Assembly (NCBI GenBank): GCA_007922195.1
Contig: ML682122.1
Span: 314,457-378,456 of the forward strand
DNA from: Podocnemis expansa
Lineage: Eukaryota; Chordata; Testudines; Podocnemididae
Reading direction: 5' to 3'
Length of the DNA: 64,000 nt
The stretch's first letter is position 1; each line of letters opens with the position of its first letter. The position numbers and the translations under genes were made by a program. Under the pieces are notes generated by a model, which saw only the letters and a list, made by a program, of their open reading frames with translations, was not told where the DNA came from and made no database searches. This document shows, in pieces, positions 1 to 11,929 of the stretch.

Positions 1-381
1 TCCTGCCTGCATTATTCCAATAGCATACCTTGGGCACAATCGGAAAACCATGTGGTGTTTGTGCAAACCCTCACTTGCCACACTGGGTCTTGGGACCATG
101 TCTGTTTTCACCCTCCCCTGAAACCTATCTGCAAAAGGGTGACAGAAGTCCAATTCCTTCTAGCTACTTCTCTGATAGTAAATGTATCATTGGCTAGTGT
201 AGCTTCCCTGAGGGTTATTCACCATGTGGCTTTGAAAAGTCAATGCATTTTAAATTGCTTTGCTATATTGGTACCTTCTAATTTAGAGGGACATACCCTC
301 AGTGAACATGCTGTTGAAGGGGTACAACATGATTGGTTAGGGTTTGTTGGATCAGGGTGCAGGAATCTCTCCAAAGACTAG
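1..381 (+). other. Open stretch at left edge, unrecognised
   Basis: This frame is open from the first base of the window to a stop at 379-381, about 126 codons, while the flanking 2 kb is ORF-poor. There is no convincing ATG; the nearest in-frame start-like codon is GTG. The translation has a Cys/Trp-containing N-terminal part and a hydrophobic middle. I do not recognise the family. It could be the end of an exon or retroelement gene that starts outside the window, or a chance open frame. Confidence 0.22.
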
Positions 382-2589
382 TGTTGTTCTCCCCCCCCCC
401 CGCTCCATACCATTTCTGCCTAAGGGAGTTGAAGATGTTCCTATGGGTTAAAGTAGTAATCCAAAAAGTGCTCAGTGAAGCTGAGTGCTATTAAAGAATG
501 TCAGTTAAACATGTTCTCACACGTTTATTAATCAGGGAATGTTTTTGGCTCCAGTCTGTGGCCACTTCAGGTCTGGCTTCATTCAGTTTGGTATTCACAC
601 CACCTGCAGGATTATATTTTACAAACTGGCTAAATTAAATTTCCCTACTGCTATTGGTTCTTTCTGCCAGATACACTCCTTATGGAGGGTTAAATCTTAT
701 TAAATCAGGAGGACCTTTTAGGTCCAGCATCCCAGTTTTCAAAAATGGTATTAGATTTTTGTCCCCTTTAATTGATGCCATTGAAAGAAATGACTCAGTG
801 ACTTAACCTAATATTCCACCCTTTTGTTACTTAGGGTCAATAATGTTTTTGTGTTTCAGTTCCATTTATTTCCCCAGTATTTATTACTCATGTAATGTTT
901 CCAGATAAATTTCCAAACCACCAGCATTAGGGGCTCTTTGTTTGCCACCTATACTGTCTGTTGATATTTTCATTCCCCCCTCCACATTCTCTTTCACCCT
1001 ATCTGTCCACCTAGCTGTAATTGGTTCCCATTTCTTTTCCATTTTTATTAATTCACAAGTGGGTATTTGGTGAATGGTTACACCTTTCCCCATATAAGAA
1101 AGAGGTAGATTGAGCACCTAAGCTGAATGATATCTACTGTGGCAATGAGTGTACTACAGGAAAGCTTTGCTGTCCTGTAAATGATATTTTAATTAAAAGT
1201 TATCTTCCATTTTATTTCCTTAGTTCAATGAAGTATTCTATCTTAGCCTTGTAGTTCAGTTCTTGGAGGTGATGTTGTTTATCACTTTTCTTCACATTTT
1301 TTCATTGCTTTCTAAAGACTGTAAAGTAATTCTGTTGCAAAGGAATAATGAATTTAATGGAAAAGCACCTATGTGCTATATGTTAAACCCATGAACAACA
1401 AGCAGAGGCATGGATAATTGTATTCACAATATAGTTATTAATATTCATTTTATAGTTGTTAATGTAATGAAATAAAGGTGCCTGGGGAGTTGTTGAAAAT
1501 GTACGCTTTTGCATAATTTTAAGCATAAAAGGATTGTAATGCCCCCTCTTCCTTGTCCACTTGCTGCATCAAAGTGGAATAAGCAGACAATATAGGTAAA
1601 TGTTTCTCCAATCCGCCTCTGGAACAACCTGTTTTGTTTTTCCAACAAACAGGATTGATACATAACCCTGTCTACACTCATGGGTATCATTTACCTCTCC
1701 ACAGTTTTCCATTGGTTATTTCTTTTCTTCTCACCATTTTTTCATTTCCTGTTAAAAATGGGGGAGGGGTATCCTTTTAATTCTTACTTGTGTGCAATGA
1801 ACTCACTTCGACCCTCCATTTCTTGTTTCCAATAGCAGTAAACTAAACCCTAGTTGGTCAAGGACAAGGTAAGAGTTCCTTCATTTAGGAGCAGGAAATG
1901 CAATACATCATTTGACCTTCCAATGTGGGTAGATCATGTTTTTTAGGTAGGTCATACTATCCTTTGACCTTTTCTGCTCCTTGGGTCAGGCCACCACCTG
2001 ATGTACATGGTCAAATGGGTTAAAACCTTTCTTACATTAACCTGTATGTAGTGAACTCTCCAGGTACTGGGCTGAATAGATTTTTCCACTGTTCCCTAGA
2101 TTTTTTTTTATAAGAGCCTCCTATGGGGAAAATTCTGTACCGTTTGATCCTTGGCCTATTTTTTTCTATTAAAATAAAGGGCAAAAAATGTGACCGGTTT
2201 CTTCCATCTTTTTTTTTTTTTACTCCCCTCACTCGGATCAGTTCACTTTTAATAGTCTAGTGCATGTATTCCATTTGTTCTGCAGCCTGCGGCTGACTAG
2301 TGATGTGGAATAGCTGTGTGGTTACAGGAAGTGCTGTGAACTCAGGTATCAGTTCTGATCAAAAAGTGGCTTCTTGCTTGGAGTGTATTACCAGTTGGAC
2401 AGTACAATGAGTGAATACTTCCTTTTGACCAGTTTTTAGCTGTCACATTTGCTGTTTGATGCCTCGTTGGAAATTCCCCACTCACCTGCTAAAGGTATCT
2501 ATCACTATTGCCCCACCAAGGGCAGGCAGCCATAGATGGACTCACTGAAAGAAGCCAGGAGATACACCGATGAGTCAGCAGAACAGGTA
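382..2589. other. Gene-free stretch
   Basis: AT-rich DNA without a supported gene. Several short minus-strand open stretches (about 884-1117, 1445-1690 and 2032-2232) have ordinary amino-acid composition and might be scraps of one decayed minus-strand element, but they are too short and divergent to assign. Confidence 0.5.
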
Positions 2590-2607
2590 GGGGCATTCCT
2601 TTAGGCA

Positions 2608-3090
2608 TTCCTGAGAGGAACGGAGGCACCCATCTGTTGCCCTGACAAGGCCTCTAGAGAGGTATGCTGCCTGCCAGGTGCCCGTATCCGTGATGTAATG
2701 GAGGGATTGACAAAAATCATCCGCCCCTCAGACTACTACCCCATGCTGCTTATCCATGTGGGTACCAATGATACTGCGAGAGGTGATCCTCAGCAGATCA
2801 AAGGTGACTTCAGGGCTCTGGGAGCAAGGGTGAAAGAGTTTGGAGCACAGGTGGTGTTCTCCTCGATCCTTCCAGTGAAGGCTAGAGGCCTGAGAAGAGA
2901 GAGATGTATCCTGGACGTGAATGCCTGGCTGCGAAGATGGTGTCGTCAGGAAGGATTTGGCTTCCTTGACCATGGAGTCCTGTTTCAGGACAGAGGATTG
3001 ATAGGCAGAGATGGCCTTCACCTGTCCAAGAAGGGGAAGAGCATATTTGGGCACCGACTGGCTGACCTAGTGAGGAGGGCTTTAAACTAG
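2608..3090 (+). pseudogene. CR1 ORF1, SGNH-esterase domain (5' end unclear)
   Basis: The protein is open from about 2608 through the ATG at 2698 to a stop at 3088-3090. The first part contains a Cys-Cys-Leu-Pro-Gly segment, followed by a GTND block (about 2761) and a DGLHLS block (about 3013). These match the substrate-site Asn and the catalytic Asp-x-x-His of SGNH/GDSL esterases carried by CR1 ORF1 proteins. In CR1 elements ORF1 is thought to act in the ribonucleoprotein particle; its exact role is uncertain. The N-terminal portion of ORF1 is not readable upstream, so this copy is probably 5'-truncated or decayed. ORF2 follows about 120 bases later on the same strand. Confidence 0.75.
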
Positions 3091-3208
3091 GTTCAACGGG
3101 GGAAGGAGACCAAAGCCCACAGGTAAGTGACAATGTGGGAGATCTGGGGGAAGGGATGGAACTTGGGGGGTGCTGGTACTGTAGTACCAGGAATAAAAGA
3201 GAAGGTAG

Positions 3209-6138
3209 TTGGAACATGGGGGGGAATCAAACAAATGTCTTAAGGACTCTACTGAAGCCCCAGTACACGAGGAGAGTGGGGGAGGAGAACTCCTAGAAAA
3301 AATGCAAGGAGGTTTATGTAATAGAATTAGAAATCAACATGACAAAATAGGGCAATCGGCTGGATATCTTAGGTGCCTATACACTAATGCAAGGAGCCTG
3401 GGAAATAAGCAAGAAGAATTGGTAATATTAGCGCAGACAGGAAACTATGATATCATAGGAATAACAGAGATGTGGTGGGATAGTCTGCATGACTGGAGTT
3501 CTGCCATGGATGGTTATAAACTGTTCAGGAAGGACAGGCAGGGAAGAAGAGGGGGAGGAGTAGCGTTATATGTAAAAGAGCTCTATGACTGCTCAGAGCT
3601 CCATTATGGAAGTGGAAGCGTGCCTGTAGAAAGTCTGTGGGTTACATTGAGACGGGAAAGCAACAAGGGGGATGTTGTGGTGGGGGTCTGCTGTAGACCA
3701 CCAAACCAGAAGCAGGAGGTGGATGAGGTGTTCTATGGACAACTAGCAGAAGCTTCTAGATCACAAGCCCTGGTGCGCATGGGGGACTTCAATTTCCCTG
3801 ACATCTGCTGGGAGGCCAATACAGCAGTGCATGGGCAATCCAGGAGATTTTTAGAGAGTGTTGGGGACAACTTTCTAGTACAAATGCTAGAGGAACCAAC
3901 TAGGGGCCCTGCACTGCTCGACTTGCTGCTCACAAACAGGGAAGAATTGATCAGGGACATAGAGGTAAATGGCAAGCTAGGCAGTAGTGACCATGACATG
4001 GTTTAGTTCAGGATGCTGATTAAAGGAAGGAAGGAAAGAAGCAAAACAAAAACCCTGGACTTCAAAAAAGCAGATTTTGGCTCCCTCAGGGAATTGATGG
4101 GCAGGATCACTTGGGAAGCTAATCTGAAGGGGAAAGGAGTCCAAGAGAGTTGGCTATATTTAAAAAAAAAAAAAAAAACTCTGCTAAGGGCACAGGAAGT
4201 TGCCATTCCAATTAAGAGAAAGAACAAACATGTGAGGCAGCCAGAATGGCTTAGCAGAGAACTCTGCTCTGATCTTAAACATAAAAAGGAAGCTTATAGG
4301 AAGTGGAAGCTTGGTCAGATGTCCAAAAAGGCATATAAAGATATTGCTAGGGACTGCAGGGATAAAATCAGAAAGGCCAAAGGACGAATGGAGTTGCGGC
4401 TAGCAAGGGATGTAAAAGATAACAAGAAGGAGTTCTACAAGTATGTTAATAACAAGAAGAGGATCAGGGATGGTGTAGGCCCCTTGCTGAATAGGGCAGG
4501 CATCCTTGTGACAGAGGATGAGGAAAAACCTGAAGTGCTCAATGCAGTTAATTCTCCAGTTTTCACAGGCAGAGTCAGCTCCCAGCCCACTACCATGGGT
4601 GTGGCAGATGGGAGAGAAGAAGACATGCCCTTGGTGACGGAAGGTCAGGTTAGGGACTGCTTAAAGAAGCTGCAAGTGCACAAGTCCATGGGGCCGGACG
4701 AACTGCATCCAAGGGTGCTAAGGGAATTGGCCAACGAAATAGCCGCACCGCTGGCCGTTATCTTTCAAAACTCATGGAGAACGGGGGAGGTGCCAGAGGA
4801 CAGGAAAAAAGCAAATGTAGTGCCTATTTTCAAGAAAGGGAAAAAGGAGTATCCAGGGAATTACAGACCTGTCAGCCTCATCTCAATCCCTGGAAAAATT
4901 ATGGAGCAGATTCTCAAAGAATGCATCCTCACACACTTAGAGGAAAATAAAGTGATCAGGAACAGTCATCATGGATTTACCAAGGGTAAATCATGCCTGA
5001 CCAATCTCATTGCCTTCTATGAGCAGATGACTGGTTTTCTGGATGCAGGAAGCACCGTTGATGTGCTATACCTTGATTTTAGCAAGGCTTTTGATACAGT
5101 TTCCCACAGCATTCGCATTGGCAAATTAAGGAATTATGGGTTGGATAGGTGGACTATAAGGTGGATAGAGAACTGGCTAGATCAACGGTTTCAGCGTGTA
5201 GGAATCAATGGTTCCATGTCTAGCTGGCAACTGGTCACGAGTGGTGTGCCCCAGGGGTCGGTCCTGGGGCTGGTTCTGTTCAACATTTTCATCAATGATC
5301 TGGATGATGGAATAGACTGCATTCTCAGTAAGTTTGCGGATGACACCAAGCTGGGAGGACCAGTAGACACGTTGGAGGGCAAGGACAGGATTCAGGGAGA
5401 CCTAGATAAATTGGAACAGTGGGCCAATAGAAATCTTATGAGATTCAGTAAGGATAAGAGTAAAATCCTGCATTTGGGACAAAAAAAACCCTATGCACTG
5501 CTACAGGCTGGGAAACATTCAGCTAAGTAGCAGCAGTGTAGAAAAGGACCTGGGGGTCATGGTGGATGGGAAGCTAGATATGAGTCAGCAGTGTGCTCTT
5601 GCTGCCAAAAAGGCCAACGGCATACTGGGCTGCATCAAAAGAAGTATTACCAGCAGATCAAGGGATGTGATCCTTCCCCTCTATTCTGCACTGGTGAGGC
5701 CACATCTAGAATACTGTGTTCAGTTTTGGGCTCCCCACTACAAAAAGGACAGGGACATGCTAGAGAGAGTTCAGAGGAGGGCAACCAAAATGATTAAAGG
5801 GCTAGAGCACAAGCCCTATGAGGAAAGACTGAAAGCATTAGGCTTATTTAGTCTGCAGTAGAGAAGATTGAGGGGGGGATTTGATAGCAACCTTCAGCTA
5901 CTTGAAGGGATGCTCTAAGGAAGATGGAGCTCGACTGTTCTCAGTAGTAACGGAGGACAGAATGAGGAGCAATGGTCTCAAGTTGCGGTTAGGGAGGTCG
6001 AGGCTGGATATTAGGAAAAACTTTTTTACCAGGAGAGTGGTGAAGTCTTGGAATGAGCTGCTGAGGGAGGTTGTGGAGTCTCCATCTTTGGAGGTGTTTA
6101 AGGCCCGGCTGGACAAAACCCTGACTGGGATGGTTTAA
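3209..6138 (+). pseudogene. CR1 ORF2: AP-endonuclease plus reverse transcriptase, broken
   Basis: ORF2 normally nicks the target and reverse-transcribes the RNA at the nick. The endonuclease part runs from about 3360 (block CLYTNARSLGNK) to the SSDHDMV block at 3985-4003, where an in-frame TAG (4004-4006) ends it. The same frame then reopens at 4007-5530 with RT motifs: PVSLISIPGKIMEQ (about 4870), LYLDFSKAFDTVSH (about 5066) and FADDTKLGG (about 5335). The frame is lost near the A8 run at 5481-5488 and continues in another frame at 5493-5861 ([12 protein letters not shown] block). A TAG at 5859-5861 and a further shift lead to 5881-6138 (RNKFF-like C-terminus, KSWNELLREVVESPSLEVF). The lesions are therefore one nonsense codon in the endonuclease, two frameshifts and a second nonsense codon. 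No ATG fits the start; the frame opens at a TTG near 3209. Confidence 0.85.
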
Positions 6139-6300
6139 GTGGAAGTGGTCCTGCCTCTGGCAGGGGGTTGGACTAGATGACCTATGAGGTCCCTTCCAAC
6201 CCTAGGATTCTATGATTCTATGACAGGGAATTGTGAGTGTTTTATCATACCAGGTGCTGTTAGCATGCATTTATGACACAGGATATACAAGCCACTGGCA

Positions 6301-6670
6301 GGGCCAGCTCAAGGGGCTGTGGCAGCCTCAGTCAGCTTTCACTTTTGTGCTGCCCCATGGTGGGGGGGGGCATGGCCTCCTCTCTGGGCCAGCTTGCCCT
6401 GCCCTCCGGGCAGGGAACAGCCAGCCCAGGGGTGGAGCAGGTCATCCTATGGGGCAGACTCTGCTCTCCAGCCCCTCCCCTGGGCTGGCTGTTCCACCCT
6501 AGGAGTAGGAAGGGCCAGTCCAGAGGTGGGGTGAGAGACAGAAGTCCACCCCATGGGCTGGGCCACTCTGCCCCTGGGGCTGGAGTAGCTGGCTCAGGGA
6601 AGGGCGGGAGTATGGGGTCTGGCTTCTGGGTTGACCTGCCCTAAGCCAGTGGTGCCTGGAGCCAGGGCCT
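6301..6670. repeat. GC-rich repeat with hAT-like ends (tentative)
   Basis: A GC-rich block begins with cagggccagctcaagg and ends with gcctggagccagggcc. The ends are imperfect inverted repeats of each other, like the CAGGGCC ends of non-autonomous hAT elements. No coding frame is convincing, and I could not settle a target duplication. Confidence 0.35.
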
Positions 6671-6749
6671 CATTGGTTTATGGGTAGAGCTGGTGCTAGC
6701 CACTTGTCAAAGGACATAAATAGGCAGCTGCTGCTTCTCACCTCTCAAG

Positions 6750-7243
6750 CAATGTTCCCTCTAAGTTGCACAGCAGTGCGGACGCACAGCCCCCGCCGCT
6801 GACATGTGCAGGGAACGCTGCTGGACATGCATGGCCAGCAGTCACAGTCCCTACCTGGCTGGAAGACTGTCTTCTAGCTAGCTAAATCCTCCTCCAGAGT
6901 TGGGAGTTCTTAAAACTCCCTCCTAGAGAAGCTTTGATGGAGCATGCTCAGAACGTCTGAGCATGCTCTGTCAGTGCTTCCTCCAGCCTGAGAAACAGTG
7001 GCTCAGCCACACCGCTCCAGTGGCCAGGTAAGGGTGCAGAGGGTTGGTGTTCTGGACAGATGGGGGCGGTACAGGGGAGTGGGTTAGGGTGGGAGGAGGG
7101 AAATTGGGCTGGTGGGGGAGGGCTGACCTGGAGAGGGGGGCAAGATCGAGCCAGCTAGAGGTGAGAGGTGGGGGAAAGCAGGAGGGGCATGCAGTGAGCA
7201 GCATGAGTTGCTCAGCTGCCTCAGTGCCTTAGAGGGAATGTTG
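6750..7243. mobile_element. Non-autonomous hAT element with 8-bp TSD
   Basis: The ends CAATGTTCCCTCTAA and (reverse complement) CAACATTCCCTCTAA are inverted repeats with two mismatches. The flanks are ctctcaag (6742-6749) and ctttcaag (7244-7251), an 8-bp duplication with one mismatch, as expected of hAT transposition. The 494-bp interior is GC-rich and has no transposase. Confidence 0.75.
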
Positions 7244-7545
7244 CTTTCAAGTAACTTCTTTACAAACTGAAGCTTTGAAAAAAGGACTGACAGACCTATC
7301 CCCATTTTGGAAGTGCTCTAGAGGGAATTTACCATTCAGCAATCTCATCTTTGCTCCTAAGAAACTGATACAGGGGTCTGAAGTCATATGTATGTATCTT
7401 AGAACCCTAGAATCATAAAAGATTAGGGTTGGAGAGACCTTAGGGGATCATCTAGTCCAGAAGTGTCAAACATATGGCCCACAAACCTCTTCCATCCGGC
7501 CAATGACTGCGCTCTGTGGGACCATGCTATCTCCCTAACAGACTG

Positions 7546-8282
7546 TCTACATTGGGGAGCTTGACTTTGTTAAGTTGACTAAAGTGTTATGTCTACGCTG
7601 GAGAGAGTGCAGACATACCCCAAGTCCAGACCCTGCCCCAGGACCAGATCTGGCTCCAGGGGCCTGATACAGCTCTGGAGCCAGAACCATCTCCTGCCAC
7701 TGCCAGCAGGTGGCTCAGAGCCTCATCCAGCCCCAAGCCACTTGCCACAAGGGGAAGGGGGATTGGAGCCAATTCCCGCCATCACCAGCAGTCAACTGGG
7801 AGCTGGATCTAGCCCCCACCCCTTCCCACAAGTGCTCAGAGCCTGATCTGGCCCTGAGCCGCAAATGCTGCCAATGGGGAGACAGGCCATTCCTGCCCCA
7901 CCATGTCATGTTTCAACTCCCTGTGCTCCCATACAGCAGTGGGGAGGAGGAAATCATAGCTGTCTGTTACTATCCTGCCCGTTTTCTGCAAACCTCACCT
8001 TGGTGGGGTCTTGCTCCCTCCCACACAAGGCAATGTCAGTGACCCAGGCTGGACAATTTTACATGCTACTCCTGATCATCCTGGGGTGGGGCTGGGAGTG
8101 GGACAACCTTTTCTGCTATGTAAAGTTGACTTAAGGCTTAAGTTGACTTTCAATGAAAGTATTATTAAGTCAACTTAAGCAAGTGCTTAAGTCAATTTAG
8201 TAAATTCTAAATTTGGCGATGGAGTTCCTTAGGTCAACTTAAGGCAGGTTAAGTCAACCTAAGGCTCCAGTATGAACATATG
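7546..8282. mobile_element. MITE of the TTAGGTTGACTTAA type, nested
   Basis: The right end, read on the minus strand, is tatgttcatactggagcc followed by ttaggttgacttaacc. It matches the start of the element at 33114. The left end has a related gtctacattggggagcttga block. AAGTTGACTTAAG-type words crowd the right side (8118-8270). The interior is GC-rich and non-coding. Its position shows it inserted after the surrounding hAT element. Confidence 0.55.
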
Positions 8283-8349
8283 CAAACAGAGGGAGACTGA
8301 ATGTGTTCTTGCATACCCAGTGCTCTATGATGCTGAGAGAATGTCAGGT

Positions 8350-8396
8350 CTTACGATAAAAAAACAACAAGGAGTTGTGTGGCACTTTAAGACTAA
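8350..8396 (-). repeat. Fragment of the ~100-bp 'gtgccacaggactcc' repeat
   Basis: A short inverted copy of a sequence that recurs at 19711-19770 (same orientation), 25270-25372, 37040-37125 and 53410-53515. The shared core is agtctttaagtgccacag followed by actcc and, about 30 bases later, gactaacacggct. It may be a Penelope-like terminus, judged only from the copy next to the Penelope-like coding region at 19.7 kb. Confidence 0.5.
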
Positions 8397-9120
8397 CAGA
8401 TTTGAAACTGGGTATGTGAGACAGTGCTCTGTGAGACCATAGTTTTTCATGAACAGACAGGGATACAATGTGGTCTCATAGAGCACATTCTAGAATACAC
8501 AGTGCTACATGATGTCCAAAAGTGCCCTAGTATTTAGATTTATGGTGTCTATGGTCCACTTGGAATAAATTCAAGTCAAATGTGGCCCATCATTGCAAAT
8601 GAGCTTTACACTCTGATCTAGTTTAACCCTTTCCTCAAGACAGGATTAACCCAAACTAATCACCCCAGGAAGGGCTTTCCCATGCTAGGCCTTATAAACA
8701 TTTAAGAATTGAGTTTATGGTACCTCCCTAGGGTAACCCATTCCAGTGCTTCACCACACTCCTAGTGGAAGGGAAAAAACAAACAAACAAATACCACCTT
8801 TGTCTAATCCCTAACCTAGAATTCTCCCATTGCAACTTGAGGCCATTGCTCCTTGTTCCATCGCTGTGCACTACTGAGAACAGCCTACCTCCAACTTTCC
8901 TGGAACCCCCTTTCAGGTAATTGAAGGCTGGTATGAAATCTCCCCCACCACCCCACTTCTCTGCTGCACACTAAACAAATCTAGTTCCCCCAGCCATTCC
9001 TCATAAATCATGTATTCCAGCTCCCCACCTCCTAATCATTTCTGTTTCCTTCCACTGGACTTTCTCCAATTTGTTCACATTCTCCCTGCTCTGCAGGGTA
9101 CAAAAATGGACACAGTACAG

Positions 9121-11339
9121 GGCTGCTTTTTGTTTTTGCTTCACACAACTAACTCTGCCCAAATTGAACTTGAAATTCTGGACATTGGTTTTGGCATTTG
9201 AAAATTTCACCAGTATGTGTGGTGAAAGAAAGTCATACTTTTCACTGACACTCAGACCCTGACATTGATTTTGGAGGCACACACAGGCATTCCACTTTTG
9301 GCTGCTAGGCATATGCAAAAATGAGCAGTGCTATTTCCTGGATATATGTGCGAGATCAAGTCTAGGCAATAATTTTTGTACTGAAACAGAGCTAATCTTT
9401 CAAGGCTACCCTTACCAGTATATCATCAAGAACTGGGTCAGGAAGGAATCTTTTACTTTGAACAGGAGGAAAACATAACTGTCATGGCTACTCAAGTGAA
9501 GGGTGTGAAATGGGTTGACCCAGTACTTTCTAATGTTATAGATCTCATGGAGCATGGTACATCCTTACCTAAGTCCTATGTCTCACCTGACCTTCTCCAC
9601 TACATGTCTATGGGGATGGAGTTATCAACCTAGTCTGGGTGTTTGTTCTAGGGTATGTATGTCCTTATCCCGCCTTCATTAAGACCTTGTTTGTTGGTGT
9701 AGTAACTTTGGGGAGGAAGAGGTTAACCCCTGGTCAGTGAGTCTTTGGAGAGCCAATAGAAGCAGAGTACAGGTTTTTTAATTGGAGCGGGAGCACTGGC
9801 TGTTTCTTGTTTGGTGGCACCAGAGCAGCTGGAAGGATCAGGAGGAAGCCAGGTGGAAAAGCCTGAAGGATCCAGTGACATCCTTTGCCAAAGATAAGCT
9901 CAAGTTTGTAGCTGGTCAGGCATGAGTGGAACAAGGAATGTTTAAATAGATGCAGTCAGGGTATTTCTTTGGTTTGGTTTGGTTTTAGTTTCCTTTGTGC
10001 TGAATGCATGTACCTCCTCCCACTACCCTGTAACTACTTAAGTTAAATTCCAAAGAAGCAACTCTCTCTGTTTTTTATCTGTTCTTTTACTTAAAGATTT
10101 TACCCTTTTAAAGTAAGCTTTGGTTCTGTGTCCTAAAAGGCAAGAGGTTTTGTGTGCATGTGCCTCAGACTGCATAGCCAACTACTAAAAGGGATTCTGT
10201 CCAAGTTTCAGCTGATATCTCAGCTGGGGTCCAGTTGCTCTCCTGAGGGAGGAAGAAAAGTGATTGAGGGTATCTCACAGGAAGAAATTCTCAAGTGCAC
10301 TTCCTGGGTTTTCAAGAGGATTTGTGTTTGGGTGGTGGCAACAATAGCACTCCAAGGAGAGGGAATTGCTAGCCTTGGAGAACTGTAATACAAGACTTTA
10401 GGGCCAGTGGGTTTTAAGACCTGTTGCAGATCTCTTCCTTTTGCACTCAAAGTGCCAGAGTGGGGAAAGAGCCTTGACAGTTGGAATAGCATGATCCAAG
10501 TCACTGTGGCAGAGTGCACATGTAAGAAATCGCATGGAGCTATTTCTGATTGCCAGGCTTGGACCTCATGCTGGAGAGCCTAAAACACCCCAATTAGTTA
10601 AATTAGCAACAGCAGCCAACAACAGAAATATCAGACAGCTTTTGTGATCTCAATTATTTGGATCCTGTATGGAGGAGAGGCCACTGGCTAACTCCAAATC
10701 AACCCTTTCAAGTGAATGATTAAATCACAGTTGTCCTGGATACAGGGTTAGCAGCACATCCGGAACACGGAGGGTCAGGGGCCACAAGGCCCCTGGGCCT
10801 CCCTACCAGTGGGCCCTCTCACTAGAAGGCCTCCCCCCCCCTTTACAAGTAAACCAGTGCTGGATGGGGAGTAACTGGGGCCAGAGGCCAGCTGCAGCCT
10901 GACTGGTCAGCAGCTCGAAAAGGTGGTGCTGACTGTGTGCATATCACTGCATGGGTAGAGCCCGTGCCACATGTGTGGCAGTCATCCCTGTCATACCCCA
11001 GGGCTCACCATCCAGGCCATGACCATCCGCCCCAGGCGTGAAGTGACTGGACCTGAGGTGCGATGAGAACAGCAGCGTTTGTTCTGAGGGCTGTCTCATC
11101 CCCACCCACAGGGGTGGATCGGCTAGCCCAGCTGTGGGGCAGGAGCTCAAAACCCAAGCTCTGAGCCAGCCTGCAGTGCTCCTCTTCTCAGTGCCAGGCT
11201 GCCGACAGGGCAGAGGGTCTCCACATTGGTGTGGGCCCCTTGGGCATGGGCCCCATTGGACCATGCTGTAATCCACCCCTTCATCTGACCCCTTTTTTGG
11301 TGTCTCTGAGTTCACTCCCACTCCGGTCACAACCATGAG
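9121..11339. other. Gene-free stretch
   Basis: No supported coding region or structured repeat. The part from 10740 to 11340 is GC-rich with a C-run near 10830, and its open frames look compositional. Confidence 0.5.
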
Positions 11340-11900
11340 TCTGCTCCACTTTTAAGGTGAAATCTAATTTTCATTCTCTCAAGCAGGGCCTTAGCCTACA
11401 ACAGCCTGTGCACTAAGTGTAATTTCTCAACAGGGTTTTGTGCCTGCAGTTCTTCTCTCTGGAGCTGTGACCTGTGAGTTGAATGACTGTCCCACCTTTT
11501 TGATTCAAACTATGATTTATTTACTACATGAGGAACAGCCATCGATTTAAAGAGGAAAATATGAGATAGCAACTCCATATCTATCAGAGCACTATTTGGG
11601 AAAGGTAACAATGTCGCCATATGACATAGTATCAGTGTCTTTAGGAATTAGTGCAAGGACTTTTGGTTCCAAAATTTCATTTCACTGTAGTGCAAAATTT
11701 ATAGCAGAAGAGTAATTGTTTGACCAAAAACTTGGGTTCCCAGACATTTCCACAAATGTTTATTTCTAGCACTTCATGAACAGGGAAAGGAAAATATTAA
11801 GTCTTTCAGAAAAGCCCATCAAACTGATGATGTGATTACATCTTGAATAGATGATGAAATAAATCGAAGCCCCCATTTAAACAAAAAAGTTCAGAAAGAA
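11340..11900. repeat. Receptor 3' flank with a paralogous copy at 16.5 kb
   Basis: This stretch lies just beyond the 3' end of the minus-strand receptor gene and aligns in the same orientation with 16500-17100. Shared words include ttttaaggtg, ccctgtgcac, ggagctgtga, gatttatttac, attacatcttgaatagatga and catttaaa. The similarity is interrupted by indels and stops about where the receptor stop codon begins. Confidence 0.6.
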
Positions 11901-11929
11901 ATCTCACACAGGGAGAAATAATGGACATT

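Larger units (their letters stand above)
2590..6224 (+). mobile_element. CR1-type LINE, near full length, inactivated
   Basis: The order is ORF1 esterase, ORF2 endonuclease, reverse transcriptase, short 3' UTR and an octamer-like tail. The final bases (6207-6224) are the repeated ATTCTATG unit typical of CR1 3' ends, and the preceding UTR holds the usual CR1 segment about a block of cccttccaac. The 5' boundary near 2590 is approximate because the upstream sequence grades into unrecognised DNA. Stops and frameshifts in ORF2 show that it is dead, but its length and readable protein suggest it is younger than the other CR1 pieces here. Confidence 0.9.
7458..8615. mobile_element. hAT-like non-autonomous element inside CR1
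   Basis: The element opens with CAGAAGTGTCAAACATATGG and closes, on the other strand, with CAGAGTGTAAAG and a matching gggccacatttgac block. The flanks atctagtc (7450-7457) and atctagtt (8616-8623) form an 8-bp target duplication with one mismatch, cut into the CR1 fragment. No transposase frame is present. A second element sits inside at 7546-8282. Confidence 0.7.
7405..9120 (-). repeat. Antisense CR1 3' fragment, split by a hAT insertion
   Basis: The reverse complement reads as a CR1 3' end: tail and UTR at 7405-7457, then after the insert the C-terminal ORF2 region at 8624-9120. The two parts are contiguous once the insert and one copy of its 8-bp duplication are removed. It is far more diverged than the CR1 at 2.6-6.2 kb. 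Confidence 0.75.
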
